A stretch of DNA of 64,000 bases, from positions 12,870,769 to 12,934,768 of the forward strand of contig NC_092572.1 of NCBI RefSeq assembly GCF_037975245.1, read 5' to 3'. Source of the stretch: Apostichopus japonicus (Eukaryota > Echinodermata > Holothuroidea > Aspidochirotida > Stichopodidae). Shown here one piece after another: positions 47,800-59,333 of this stretch. Below the pieces are notes generated by a model. That model searched no databases. It was given only the letters and a program-made list of their open reading frames with translations, and was not told the DNA's origin. Positions within the stretch are counted from its first letter, which is position 1; every line of letters begins with the position of its first letter. Made by a program: the position numbers and the translations under genes.

Positions 47800-49445
47800 T
47801 ACTTTGAAGGGTAAACTTGTTAAATGTAGTCTGGTCTCTATTTAAGTCAGCCTAGTCAAGTTTAGTTTTATGCTTGGTCTGTGGTCTAGTCATTCTATGC
47901 CAGCCTATATTGTCAGTTGACAGTTTGTAATTAGTCATAGTCCTCTTTATATCTTAGCCTATGTTTACATTAATAGGCCAGTCTTTACTAGTCTAGTGTG
48001 TTAGTTATAATTTAGTCTGTATTCTAACCTAGTCTTAACACTATTTACTATATTCAGTTGTTTAGTTACTCTATGAACTAGTCCGTGTCTTGTCTTCTGT
48101 TTATGGTCTGGTCTGTTGTGTAGCCAAGGTCTGGTATATACTCCATTCTATAGTTGGCACCTTGTAGCCTAGTCTATTGCACAGTGTTTTGTATAGTTTA
48201 TGACCTAGCCTGTAGCCTAGTCCGTGTTCTTATCTATGACCAAGCTTTTATCAGAATCTATTATTGCACAGTGTGTTGTTTAATCTATGTCCTAGCCTGT
48301 AGTCTAGTCTATTGTACAGTGTGTTATCTAATCTACGACTTAAGCCATAGCCTACTCTATATATTATTGCACTGTGTGTTGTCTAATCTATGACCTAGCC
48401 TGTAGCCTACTCTATTATTGCACATTGTGTTGTATAGACCATCTCCTATGCTCTAGCCTAATCCCTTTGCAGTTTGTTGTATAATCTACAACCTAGCCTG
48501 AAGCCTACTCTATTATTGCACATCATGTTGTATAGTTCATCACCTATCCTCAAGACTACTCTGTTGTACAGCGTGTTGTCTAGTCTACAACCTAGCCTTT
48601 AGCCCCCTTTTATTGCACAGTGTGTTGTATAGTCCATTGCCTTTCCTGAAACTTAGTTTATAATTGCACTGTGTGTTGTCTAATCTATCACCTATCCTGT
48701 AGCCTACTCTGTTGTACAGTTTGTTGTCTAATCTACAACCTAGCCTGTAGCCTACTCTATTATTGCACATCATGTTGTATAGTTCATCACCTATCCTCAA
48801 GACTACTCTGTTGTACAGCGTGTTGTCTAGTCTACAACCTAGCCTTTAGCCCCCTTTTATTGCACAGTGTGTTGTATAGTCCATTGCCTTTCCTGAAACT
48901 TAGTTTATAATTGCACTGTGTGTTGTCTAATCTATCACCTATCCTGTAGCCTACTCTGTTGTACAGTTTGTTGTCTAATCTACAACCTAGCCTGTAGCCT
49001 ACTCTATTATTGCACTGTGTGTTGTCTAATCTATGACCTAGCCTGTAGCCTACTCTATTATTGCACTGTGTGTTGTCTAATCTATGACCTAGCCTGTAGC
49101 CTACTCTATTATTGCACATCGTGTTGTATAGTTCATCACCTATCCTCAAGACTACTCTGTTGTACAGCGTGTTGTCTAGTCTACAACCTAGCCTTTAGCC
49201 CCCTTTTATTGCACAGTGTGTTGTATAGTCCATTGCCTTTCCTGAAACTTAGTTTATAATTGCACTGTGTGTTGTCTAATCTATCACCTATCCTGTAGCC
49301 TAGTCTGTTGCACAGTGTGTTGTCTAGTCTACAGCCTAGCCTTTAGCCCAGTCTATTATTGCACAGTGTGTTGTATAGTTCATCGCCTATCCTGTAGCCT
49401 AGTCTATAATTGCACAGTGTGTTGTCAGATCTAGTCTATAATCTG
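47800..49445. repeat. 51-bp satellite with higher-order repeats
   Basis: The best unit is 51 bp, from 'actgtgtgttgtctaatcta' through 'tgacctagcctgtagcct' to 'actctattattgc'. Units are regular from about 48150; before that (47750-48150) they are degenerate 'agtctagtct' text. Larger blocks starting at about 48521, 48768 and 49117 repeat nearly identically: 247 bp, then 247 bp plus two inserted 51-bp units. Because 51 is a multiple of three, open frames of up to 113 codons occur on both strands; they are Cys/Leu/Tyr or Asn/Gly/Arg repeats and not genes. Confidence 0.92.
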
Positions 49446-49717
49446 TTTTATAATCTATTTAACTGTCCACTGTGTAGTCAAGATTATAGTCTATTTAGCA
49501 GTCTGATCTGTTATCTAGTCTATGGTCTAGAGTGAAGTGTATACTTCACAATTGGTTGTAGTGTATTAAACAAAGTATTGGTTGGTAATAGTTTTTTTTT
49601 ATACAATGACATTTTTACCTCGCATGTCAATTATTCCATACGGGCTAGAAGGGGACTCTGTCGCTAACATTTAACTCTGGTCTGTCCACTTCTTCTTTCT
49701 GTTTACTTCCTACGCAG

Positions 49718-49744
49718 AAGATTCAACAGAGCCGAGGGAACAAA
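49718..49744 (+). CDS. ARHGEF11/12: RhoGEF short exon: basic linker (9 codons)
   Basis: 27 bp encoding KIQQSRGNK, acceptor 'tgtttacttcctacgcag', donor 'gtgggt', phase 0 both ends. It extends the basic stretch at the end of the RGS-like domain (PSKK-KIQQSRGNK). The acceptor is strong. No homology can be judged from nine residues; phase and site quality are the evidence. Confidence 0.55.
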
Positions 49745-50906
49745 GTGGGTGCTTTTTCACTATTAATTTGCATCTAACAGTAATTTGCTTAGCACCAAGC
49801 TTGCAATGGACTAACTTTAGTTGGGAGATCACAACTTATTTATATATACAAAACTAACAGAGATAAAGAAGAGTCAAGTTTTGAAATTCTTTCATTTTCT
49901 TGTCATTCAGTAATACAAGGGTAATAAAAACAAAAAATGAAAGACAATCAAAAGAAGAATAAGTAGAAATAAAACATGAATGAAGTGATAAATGCATGCA
50001 ATAGTAGTCAAATTTTTGAAGTGAAATTTATTCTTTCTGTCTTTCTCAAGCTAACTGATTTTATTTTTCCCTTCTTATATTTGAATGTTATTCAGTAGAA
50101 ATCCTACAAGATTATTTCTTGGCCTTGACACTTACTTCATGTAGGTTATTGGATAGATCCAGCCCTAGATATTTTACATCCTTATTATTTTTTCTTGGTG
50201 GGGGTGGGATGGGGGAGGGGGGATAATAAATTGGTCAACTTTTTACTTTTCATCCTTTTGGTTCTTCAACCATTAAGCTGTTGGCTATATTAATAGTTCA
50301 CTCAGCTCACTAAAACGTTTTGTTTTATTTACCATGCCACACTTTCATATCAGACTGTTCGAAATGCCTGAAAGCAAATGTATAAATCGAAATTTGGTCG
50401 AGCATCGTCCAGATGTGTGTGTGTGTGTCAGATATCAAAAATATGGATTCATATTGTGCTTGATTGATTATTGAAATGGCCTTCATTTGACATTCCATGT
50501 TTATTGTTAAAGCTAGCAATAAGGGGCAAAATAGGGTCATGTTTCACACATCACTGCTGTGCACAGTGTCACTGCCATTGGCAAGGGATAAATCGCTTTA
50601 GAGTTTCTTTTTGTTTCTGTAAACTTTCAAAATTGAAACACTACACACTTGCCTTTTCTTGTATCAAATCTGATGCATTCTTACCTTTTTGGGGATTTTT
50701 TTTTTCTTCAAATATGCACCACCTTCTGTTTGGTTTTGTTTAAACAGGTCTTGTTGTAAACAAAGGTTGTACAAAACAAATTTAATTCTTTAGTTTGTGG
50801 GGGGGGGGGGGGGGGGCCTGCTTTCAAATTCCAGCGAAGACCTTTTTCTACACTGTGGTAGATTTTCTAGTTCTAAGCCTTACCATCATGCAGACAACTT
50901 ACTCAC

Positions 50907-50950
<44 letters not shown>

Positions 50951-53900
50951 CGTACGAGACACATACTGTATACCTGCACACTTAAATACGTACGTACGTA
51001 AAAACATGCATGCAATACATACACCTGCGTTCATTGTAATAAATAACTCTCATAGACACCGGGTGTTTAGGAATCTGTGTCTTCATATCCAACCAATGAT
51101 GATGACACCAATTGCATATAAGCACATAGGAAGTGGTTCATGCTTGAAATAGCAACCACATCGATATTTTTATAGAAGGTTTGTCCACAAATTTTCAGGA
51201 TGCAGGCGATTATATTTGCCTTTTTGATGTTTACTTAGAATGTTTCTCATCCTGATAGTGGGCTGAAGTAGGGAATGGTTGTCTCCATAGCTGGATATGT
51301 TAGTTGGAAAGTGAGGTGTTTTGATTCCAATAAATGTAGAGTTAACATTTAGTTAATATACATACGGTGATTAAGCAAACACAATATGCTGTCACTCCTG
51401 CATCAAAGTGAAGATCCTGGGGAAAGAGGGGAGGGGGTGATGGAAGGAATGTGGAAGGGGGTGGTGGAAGGGGGGTGTGACCACTCCCAAACCGAAATAA
51501 CAGAGTAGAGTTAGAAGTACTGGAACAATTGACCACAAGAACAACTGATCCAAAATCTTGTCCATTTTTCGACAAAAAATTGTGCACGTTTCATGCTTTT
51601 AGCACCAAACTATTTTGTCATGGATATCAGATGGTTCAATTGACTGAATCAAAAGTAATCAATGAATTATTAATATGGAAACTTAAATAATACACAGTAC
51701 ATTTTCCATAAACTTTTCCTTTTTTTATTTTTTTTTTCTGGCAGCTTCTACAAAAGATATTGTGAGGTCTTTTAGATTAACTTTTTTTTATTTAAACAAT
51801 CGCATAAATAAGTTACCCACCTGTGCTCTATCAAAATGTGACATTTCATTTATTCACTCACTGGTATCCAGTCTGAGGCTTTCCTGATGTGTCCGCAATA
51901 GTTCAATAAATAAACCAAAGTCTGTTGTGAGGTCTCCTAAACATCCTCAAATGAAAAGCCCAAATTATCTAACAGATCTACTGCAACATCTCTTAAAACT
52001 CAGGTCACTCAATAAAACTATAAAAACATTTCCCCCCCCCCCTCAATCTTAGGATAAGTTTTTTGTTCTTCCCATATGACACAATGTACAAATGCTATTT
52101 CTGTCAATTCAATAGTTTGATCTCTTGTTACTGACAGTCAAAGTTTCTGTTCTCTTCAGAGTTTCTGATGCATATACAGTAGATCTAACCAACATTGTTG
52201 ACCCCCCCCACCCCATACCCCTGTAAATAAAAAATATATAAATAAAATCAGCAAAAACTAGTAGCACTTTCTACTGTAGCTTAAAACAATGAGCTGTATT
52301 AAGGCTAGTCATTATTATTTTAATCGTAAAATCAAAAAATCTGTTCAAGGATTTTGTAAACAGAGAAAGTAAACTACCTGTACTGAAGAACTAAATTTTA
52401 AGGATAATTGATATAACGTAGGTTGTATCAAGGTCATAGAAGTCAAGGTCATTTTGGGTGTGGTGGACACTTTTGCTTTCAGCTGGTGATAAACATGTGA
52501 ATCTGCTTCCTGAATTTTACTACAACACTCAGGGTGTGTATTAATGTGTTTTGAATACACCCAGGTTATGGTGTGTGTGTTTGTTTTTGTAGTCAAGTTC
52601 CTATACTTTCATTTCCTGTTCTAAAATGTTAATTGGTAATTATCTCACAATTGAAACTAATCTGGAGGGGTTTTAGTTTTAAGGATAATCATGTACCAAA
52701 GTAAAATGGCTAGTAATAGATAATGATTGACATGCAGGGCTTTAACAGTTAATTGCTCTAAAAATTTTTTTTAAAAATTCCTTTATATTTATACTGTCCA
52801 TGTTTCTTGTTGTTGAAAGTTGGTGTGTTATTTCATAAAGTAATGGACAGATACATAAAAGATTGCATTTATTTTTATATGCTGTATTTACCCACATACA
52901 CATTAAATTGCAGTTATTCATGTATTCATCTCACCGCTGCGCTTTAGTACTCATTTAATCATTTCATCTCAAAACTCACGTTGACACACAACATTTGCTT
53001 TACTACCAGCTGCAGCCAACCCCCCCTCACCCCCCACCCCAGTTACTTGCTGTTAACCCATAAACCTACCTGTGTTAGCTTTCTACATTCAGAAAGTCAG
53101 ATGTACTCGGCATCCAGATGTGCTAGAACCAAAATATGGTAGTTAGTACATGGGGACTGTAGATAAGTTTGGTTGAATGGGTTCAAATTTAATACTCAAT
53201 TAGTTGTTTATTGTTTAATTAAGATATTAATTAGTTGGATTTTAGTCATCATCTTCCATTTCATCATTGACTCTCATCTGCATGTCCTGATGAAACCATC
53301 TATATATCTTTCGATCTAATAGTCACTTTGGGAGACAAATGTTTTTCTTTCAAAGGGAGGTGGGTGGATCTGCGTCAATCAAAAAAAAAACTATGAAAAA
53401 GTAAGGGAAAAAATGAGATAAGTTATTTAATGTTACTGGTGGTTGAATTTAAAATCATCGGCTGATAGGTTTAATATGAATATTTCTCTTAAAATAAAAT
53501 GTGAAAAAAAAACAGAAGATAAAGAAAATTTACAAGAAGAAAAAATTCAATATTTTTTGGGGGGCAATCATAGCTACAGAAAAGCAATTAATGGAAGAAA
53601 GGGTGATATTCACCAAAATTGACAGTAAACCCAATACTACAATACTGCATTCCATCATGAAATTTCAATATTTTCTTTTCCCCCATATTTTTAGTTTATT
53701 TACTTATTTACTTAATTATTTACTATTTTTATTTTTCTGCCTACTTGTTTTCTACGTATCGCCTGAGAACACATTCTTCAAGTTCAAAGAGATATTTCGT
53801 TTTCATTCATAACAAAATTTTGGAGTTTTATGTTTTACGCATAATAATAGCACCATAATTATATTTGCCACTTTTTTTAAACAGTTCAGACTATTTATTC

Positions 53901-55139
53901 CAAAATTTTCTACCTTTTTACCCTCTTGTTTTTTTTATTTTTTTTTTATTTTCACATATCCATTTGAATAATTTTGGACAGACTGAGTTCTTTTACAGAT
54001 AACAGATTGGTTTTTTAAAGTAACCTGCAGGATTTAATTTTGTATTTCCAATGATGTGGGCCATAGAACTGATGATGATTTTCATCGAATGAACTTCGAC
54101 GGAAGTCAGTTTTATCTGACAAATCTAGAAGGAATATTGAGGAAAATAAAATGAGGTTTCTCATTTTCATACCCTGGCTATTCATTAAAATTCTCTGGAA
54201 GTGAATACTCTGACATCTGAAATGAAATTTATTAATTTCTACCAATGAATTAATGAATATGCATGTTGTTTGATATGTTAATTACTGTTTGTGTCTCTTT
54301 GCTTGATTCTTGAAGTGAAATGAAAATGAAAAAACAAAAATGTATTCAGCTTTAGAAGCTGGTGTTTGGCATTGTCGTGTAACTGGGTGCCTCTCTGGGT
54401 GAACAAACCATGTAATATAAGTGGATATAAAACCCTCACTGCAAAGTGACCAAAAATTTAATTTAAAAAAAATTGTGTCCCACAAAATTAATGCAACTGT
54501 TTATCATGTCATAATTTTCAAAGTTTTTGTAAGGTTTTTACGTAATGTCGTTGTCCCTGACATGTTCTTATTAGTGAAATAAAAGAAAATATTTTTTGAA
54601 ATACATTTTACGGTGGTTTATTCAGATGGCACAAAGTACAGTAATATGTAATACTGACTGATTTAAACACTTGACTTCTATTTGGATAAAACTGTCAAAT
54701 TTTGAGTATCAAATTTTTGAGTGTGGCAAACAATTTCGTTTGTGATGAAATATTGAAATCTTAAAAATCTTCAAGTGTAGTACTTTCAAAGGTTACTATA
54801 CCATTTGAGTATCTTTGCAATCCATGAATTTTGCATCTTTCTGGTAGCATATCGACCCAATCGGGGGTGGGGTGGGGGGGGTGTATCATTGTGACTAAAC
54901 GAGTAAAATCTTAAATTTCATTCGTCAACTACAACTTTTAACCATAGCGGATAACATTTTTACTACTACACGAATAGCAAGTCAATATAAATTTTCTGTA
55001 TCTGCCTGGTAGTACAGCTATTAACTTTCTGTAATAACTATATCAAGTTGGCTCCGGGTTGTAGGGTACATATGCACTCTATCTGTGACTGTTGTTGAAA
55101 CGATGGTGGTCTGTAGGTTCAGTGGAATCACACATACAG
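49745..55139 (+). other. 5.4-kb intron before the C1 exons
   Basis: Phase-0 intron without large tandem arrays. It has a G-run of about 20 (50797-50817), a TA/CGTACGTA tract (50909-50999), C-runs (52030, 52200), a G-rich/CA-rich stretch (51415-51480), T-rich and A-rich runs (53385-54000) and a G-run (54863). I could not identify further exons or mobile elements. Confidence 0.6.
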
Positions 55140-55320
55140 GAAGTCATCATGGGTCTGAGAACAGATTCACATTTAGATCTTCCACATCCTGTTATTTATT
55201 ATCCACAGCAGCATGTGAATGGCCATCAGTTTCAGGAGACTAACTATACCAGCACAGCTTTCTGTGGTGTCTGTAAAGGGCTCCTGTGGGGAATAGGAAA
55301 CCAAGGCTTACGATGTCAGG
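55140..55320 (+). CDS. ARHGEF11/12: RhoGEF exon: C1 domain, N-terminal half
   Basis: 181 bp, donor 'gtatgt', phase 0 in and phase 1 out. After a leader (EVIMGLRTDSHLDLPHPVIY) it encodes HQFQETNYTSTAFCGVCKG, then LLWGIGNQGLRCQ. This is a C1 start: H-X12-C-X2-C-X13-C with the conserved WG..NQG..C. C1 domains bind zinc; atypical ones bind lipid weakly or mediate protein contacts. Drosophila RhoGEF2 has a C1 in the same place; vertebrate ARHGEF11/12 do not. The acceptor 'cacacatacag' was chosen to keep phase but has a poor pyrimidine tract. Alternatives at 55117 or 55123 would need a phase-1 upstream exon. Confidence 0.85.
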
Positions 55321-55376
55321 GTATGTACATGGCATCAATGCATTTCTCGTATACACTTCTGTGTGCTTCTCTTTGT

Positions 55377-55503
55377 GTGTAAAAGTAAGTTGGCCTGACG
55401 TTTCGATCCTAGCAGGATCTTCTTCAAAGGCTTCTTCAAAGGCTTTTAGCCTTTGAAGAAGATCCTGCTAGGATTGAAACATCAGGCCAACTTACTTTTA
55501 CAC
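55377..55503. mobile_element. Near-perfect palindrome of two Penelope-like repeat ends
   Basis: Two 56-nt arms face each other around an ~15-nt centre. The left arm reads 'gtgtaaaagtaagttggcct', then 'gacgtttcgatcctagcagg' and 'atcttcttcaaaggct'. The right arm is its reverse complement with only two differences, both at CpG sites (CG to TG or CA). The same repeat end is seen at 14990-15045 and 16240-16292, and flank 55504-55560 matches the inverse of 14935-14985. The head-to-head arrangement suggests an inverted duplication of the repeat end. Confidence 0.8.
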
Positions 55504-55562
55504 ATTCTCTTACACAGGCTCTCTAGTGGATAAGCAGTTTGCTAACAGTTTTATTTTATTTT

Positions 55563-56072
55563 GGTTCTCTTTGTAAAGTTATTTAATCTTTGCAACAGAA
55601 AGTTTCCTTCAAAAGGATCAATGTTTATATACAGATACAGCACAAAATCCAAGAAAATTGTTGGCAAGTGTGATGATGTATTTGATAGAACTGTGAGAGA
55701 ATGTTAGGTCTTTTAGCACGTATGTAAGGCCTGTGGTTCTCTTTGTAAAGTTATTTAATCTTGGCAACAGAAAGTTTCCTTCAAAAGGATCAATGTTTAT
55801 ATACAGATACAGCACAAAATCCAAGAAAATTGTTGGCAAGTGTGATGATGTATTTGATAGAACTGTGAGAGAATGTTTGGTCTTTTAGCACGTATGTAAG
55901 GCCTGTGGTTCTATTTGGTATAGTTATTTAATCTTTGCGACAAAAAGTTCCTTCAAAAGGAGGATCAATGTTTATACAGATATATATATATACACCACAA
56001 AATCCCAAGTGTGATGATGTATTTGATAGAACTGTGAGAGAATGTTAGGTCTTTTAGCATATACGTAGGCCT
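55563..56072. repeat. 172-bp tandem repeat, 3 units
   Basis: Units begin 'ggttctctttgtaaagttat' at 55563, 55735 and 55907 and include 'agtttccttcaaaaggatca', 'ttggcaagtgtgatgatgta' and 'gaactgtgagagaatgtt'. The first two are nearly identical; the third has a TATA insertion and a deletion near 55980. Confidence 0.93.
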
Positions 56073-57449
56073 ATATGAATATATCTGAAAGATGTCTACC
56101 TAGAGCTGAGCAGAATTCTTGTGCACCCGTGTTCAGGTTTGTATATATGTGTTCATTGCAGGGATTTATAGTTTAAATTACTAATACTTGGGACTTGTAA
56201 TATCTCGGCCATTTTGTGCAAAATATCATTGGTCAGAAAAAAGTGGTTTGCAAAGTAGCGGGGAAAATAACAGAACGAAACTGGGAAGACTCGATTTGAC
56301 CTTCTCACAGAAGATGTAGGGCCTTGTTTTCACTTCTTCTTCTTTGACGTCTGTTTTATGTATTTAGTCTTTAACAACGGAATTATGCCTTGAAACATGG
56401 ACCGGCATTTTGTTGGCATCGTTTGTGAAATCGGTCATGTGATGTGAATATAAACTTTGAAGGAGGATTTCTATTGAAAGATAATACAAAATGAGACCAT
56501 CTTTGATGATGAGATTTTAAAGTGATAAAATCAGTTGAATTCTCTGTTGCTGGATGTTGATGTTTCTCAGTTCGCCACAGATACAACTGAGATGCGATAT
56601 TTAGTCTTCATTCACAATAAAGAGTTGTCGCAAATGTAATTTGTGCATTCATCGTTCGGACTTATTTTTCGACTGTCAGATTTCGGACAGATCGTTTGGC
56701 TTCATGTGATCGATGCTCGTATCTGACGAATATTGAATGCTTTTATGCAAATCAATCGGGCAAGATATAGCCGCTACGTGATGTTTATATGACCCTTCAA
56801 AAAAGAAAGAAAGAATTTTAAAAAACATCTAATGAATTTTATTTTAACAGCTGGGTTGTAAACTTAAAGTTATTAAGAAGCTGACATGTTCATTTCTAGG
56901 TTGTGTTATAAAGGAGCTTAAATTTATAGCCTATTTCAATGTCAGGTGAATAGTTTGAAAAAAAACCTGAAAACAATTTTGTAGGAACTGCCCATGGCAT
57001 GTCGAATTTCCGACCATGGCAAGGTCGTAGGTAATTTCACGCCAGAGAGAGATATTCATATAATCAGATAAAGATCACGGATACAGATCTATGCAACATC
57101 TTTGAAAATTTTCTCTGTATTTTAACAATCCAAGAAAAATTTGGCCAAAATACAAGAAGAGAGTTGTCTCTGAAGACCTGAACTCCTGGTTAAACCTCTG
57201 TGTCATATTGTACTGTGTCATATATATATATATATATATATATATTACTGTGTCATATATACTATGTCATATATTACAAAGCCCTGTTCTGCTATTGGTG
57301 AGATATGTTTTGGAATACCTAAAGGAGTGAGAAATTTTTTATTTGGTTGCATCAGGTTCACAAATGTATAAAAATAACAGGATTTTGAAATAGGTTCCTT
57401 TTATTTATTTTCCTGTCTCTCTCTCTCTCTCACTCCCTATTTGTGATAG

Positions 57450-57593
57450 AATGTGAACTGAATATACACAAGAATGATGTTTGTCTAGGACGGGCAGATC
57501 ATTGTCTAGGAAAACCCAGCCGCAAGAGTAGTAGAACCTCGGCAATCCGCGGGATGATTCCAGCAGGTCCTATCAAGAAAAAACCACAGAATA
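57450..57593 (+). CDS. ARHGEF11/12: RhoGEF exon: C1 domain, C-terminal half, and basic tail
   Basis: 144 bp, acceptor 'tatttgtgatag', donor 'gtgagt', phase 1 in and phase 1 out. The junction codon is Glu, giving CQECELNIHKNDVC and LGRADHC. The canonical second half is C-X2-C-X4-H-X2-C-X7-C. Here C-X2-C-X4-H is intact, but the following residues are KNDVC, so Asp replaces the usual Cys and the next Cys comes two positions later. A basic Ser-rich tail follows (GKPSRKSSRTSAIRG, then PIKKKPQN). Zinc binding at the second site may be altered. Frame and splice sites are unambiguous. Confidence 0.85.
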
Positions 57594-58805
57594 GTGAGTA
57601 CAGAAATAGTAGTAGTAGTTTGTCGCTCTCTTCCTGTGAAAAAATGCCAAGGATATTAAGTATAAAGACAAACAAATGATAAAGAAGGTCGTCTGTCTTC
57701 ATTTTGAAACCTTTTTTATTTCGATTGTTTTAGTGATCTAAGGCATTTGTACTTCCTTCTCAGATACATACCCCTCATATAGGTACATGTTTTATGAACA
57801 CAACATCAACTCTCTTTCCATCCATCCTTTCCCTTTCTAACCTTCTTTCGTTCCCTAGCATATCTATCATCATTTCCTCACCTCCTATCCCTTACATCAC
57901 CTCACCTCCCCTGACCACTCCTCCACTCGCTCCCCTGCATCCCATCTTCTTCCATTTACCCATCCCCTCACCTTCCTTCCCCACACATCTCCCTTTCCTT
58001 CCCTCACCTGACCTCTCCCTTTGCTCCCCTCACCTCTCCTTTTCCTCCCTTCCCCTCACCTCTCCCTTTCCTCCGCTCCCCTCCCCTTCCATCCCCTGCC
58101 CTCACCCTTTCCTCACATTCCCTCACCTCTCCCTTTGCTCCCCTCACTTATCCCTTTCCTCCCCTCACCTCACCTCTCCCTTTTCTCCCCACCCCATACC
58201 TCTCCCATTCCTCCCCTCACCTCTCCCTTTCCTCTCCTCACCTCTCCCCTCACCCCTCCCTTCCCCTCACCTCACCTCTCCCCTCCCATCCCCTCACCTC
58301 TCCCTTTCCTCCCCTCCCCTTCCATCCCCTCCCCTCAACCTTTCCTCATATCCCCTCACCTCTCCCTTGCCTCTCCTCACCTCACCTCTCCCTTTCTTCC
58401 GCCCTTATTCCCATTCCTCCCTCACCACTCTCTTTCCTCCCCTCTCCCTTACCACTCCCTTTCCTCCCTTCCCCTCACCACTCTCTTTCCTTCCTTCCGC
58501 CTTACCATTCCCTTTCCTCCCTTCCCCTCACCACTCTCTTACCTCCCCTCCCCCTTACCACTCCCTTTCCTCCCCTTCCCCTCACCTCTTTCTTTCCACC
58601 CTCTGCTAACTCCCCTCGTCTAAGTCCCCTTCAGAAACGAAACTGATGCAGTGTTATTGCATATATTCTGCTTATTTATATTATTGCAAACGATAGCAGT
58701 TTATCGCTGCAGATTGGATCATTAATGTCCCAAAAATTCCCATAATAATAATAAACAGTTTGCTTTGGATGTACAGTTCACAAATGTTCTTTCTATTTTC
58801 TCCAG
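57594..58805 (+). other. Intron filled by polypyrimidine minisatellite
   Basis: 1.2 kb, phase 1, of which about 830 bp is the CT minisatellite listed separately. The remaining sequence has no recognised feature. Confidence 0.85.
57794..58625. repeat. Polypyrimidine minisatellite, ~830 bp
   Basis: The + strand is almost only C and T, built from irregular units such as 'cccctcacctctccctttcc' and 'cccttaccactccctttcc'. The unit length varies around 17-40 bp. Two overlapping open frames, 271 and 200 codons, are Pro/Ser/Leu-rich by composition and are not credible genes: no family match, no homology, and an in-phase alternative frame of similar length. Confidence 0.92.
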
Positions 58806-58895
58806 AAAGCAAAAATGATGAATCTATGGTGACCCAACCCGGGGCCATCAGCCCCACCATTGTGGAGCGATTAGAGGAAGAAGATGATGAAATTA
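58806..58895 (+). CDS. ARHGEF11/12: RhoGEF exon: acidic linker
   Basis: 90 bp, acceptor 'ctattttctccag', donor 'gtaagc', phase 1 in and phase 1 out. It encodes KSKNDESMVTQPGAISPTIV and ERLEEEDDEI. It is disordered and acidic, between the C1 domain and the Ser-rich linker. Support comes from the good pyrimidine tract and unbroken phase with the exons on both sides. Confidence 0.8.
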
Positions 58896-59139
58896 GTAAG
58901 CAGACATTCAGTTTTTATCACTTTGTAACATTTTTCGTATTTATTTTGCAGAAGAAATATTTTCAGAGAACCCGTACGACTAAAGTGAATGTTCCCGACC
59001 TACATTTTTTTCCCCTTCACATTTTTTGGCCCCTTCAGAAGAAGAAGAAGAAGAAGATAATTGTTTCTCTTCACTGTCAGAATCGAGATACAAACCAATT
59101 CTCTTCTTGTTTTGTCCCTTCTTGTTGTCTCCTCTATAG

Positions 59140-59333
59140 AACATCTGCAGTCCTCAGGACGAGTGAATAACATTGTTTCTAGGTTCAAGAATCCGGAAAA
59201 TTATTCTGTGAGCTCTCAACAGACGGATAGCGGAGTCTCGACCCAGAGTGGGGATGAAACCTCTCCGAACCAGCATGGGGAGGGAGGAGGATCAAGAGTT
59301 AACCTAGCAAGGGCCTCCAGCTTGAAGGCAAGG
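59140..59333 (+). CDS. ARHGEF11/12: RhoGEF exon: Ser/Gly-rich linker
   Basis: 194 bp, acceptor 'ttgttgtctcctctatag', donor 'gtaagc', phase 1 in and phase 0 out. It encodes KHLQSSGRVNNIVSRFKNPE, NYSVSSQQTDSGVSTQSGDE, a GEGGGSR run and ARASSLKAR. The end resembles the RSESLKT-type motif before the DH domain of mammalian LARG. The RASSLK sequence fits a basophilic kinase or 14-3-3-like site; that role is inference. Length and composition match the variable region between C1/RGS and DH. Confidence 0.84.

Larger units (their letters stand above)
44804..49717 (+). other. 4.9-kb intron with satellite
   Basis: Phase-0 intron. It contains copy B of the duplicated segment (45748-46080), a long G-run (47380-47402) and the 51-bp satellite filling 47.8-49.45 kb. 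Between 46080 and 47350 I see nothing beyond AT-rich DNA. Confidence 0.7.
55321..57449 (+). other. Intron splitting the C1 domain
   Basis: 2.1 kb, phase 1. The 127-bp palindrome begins 57 nt after the donor, followed by a three-copy 172-bp repeat, a TA tract (57221-57245) and a CT-rich stretch at the acceptor. Confidence 0.8.

Noticed and set aside
48832-49259. Overlapping 105- and 113-codon frames on opposite strands
   Set aside because: Both are products of the 51-bp satellite, whose unit length is divisible by three.
57794-58623. Long + strand open frames of 271 and 200 codons
   Set aside because: They lie wholly in a polypyrimidine minisatellite, overlap in different frames, and consist of Pro/Ser/Leu repeats with no family resemblance.
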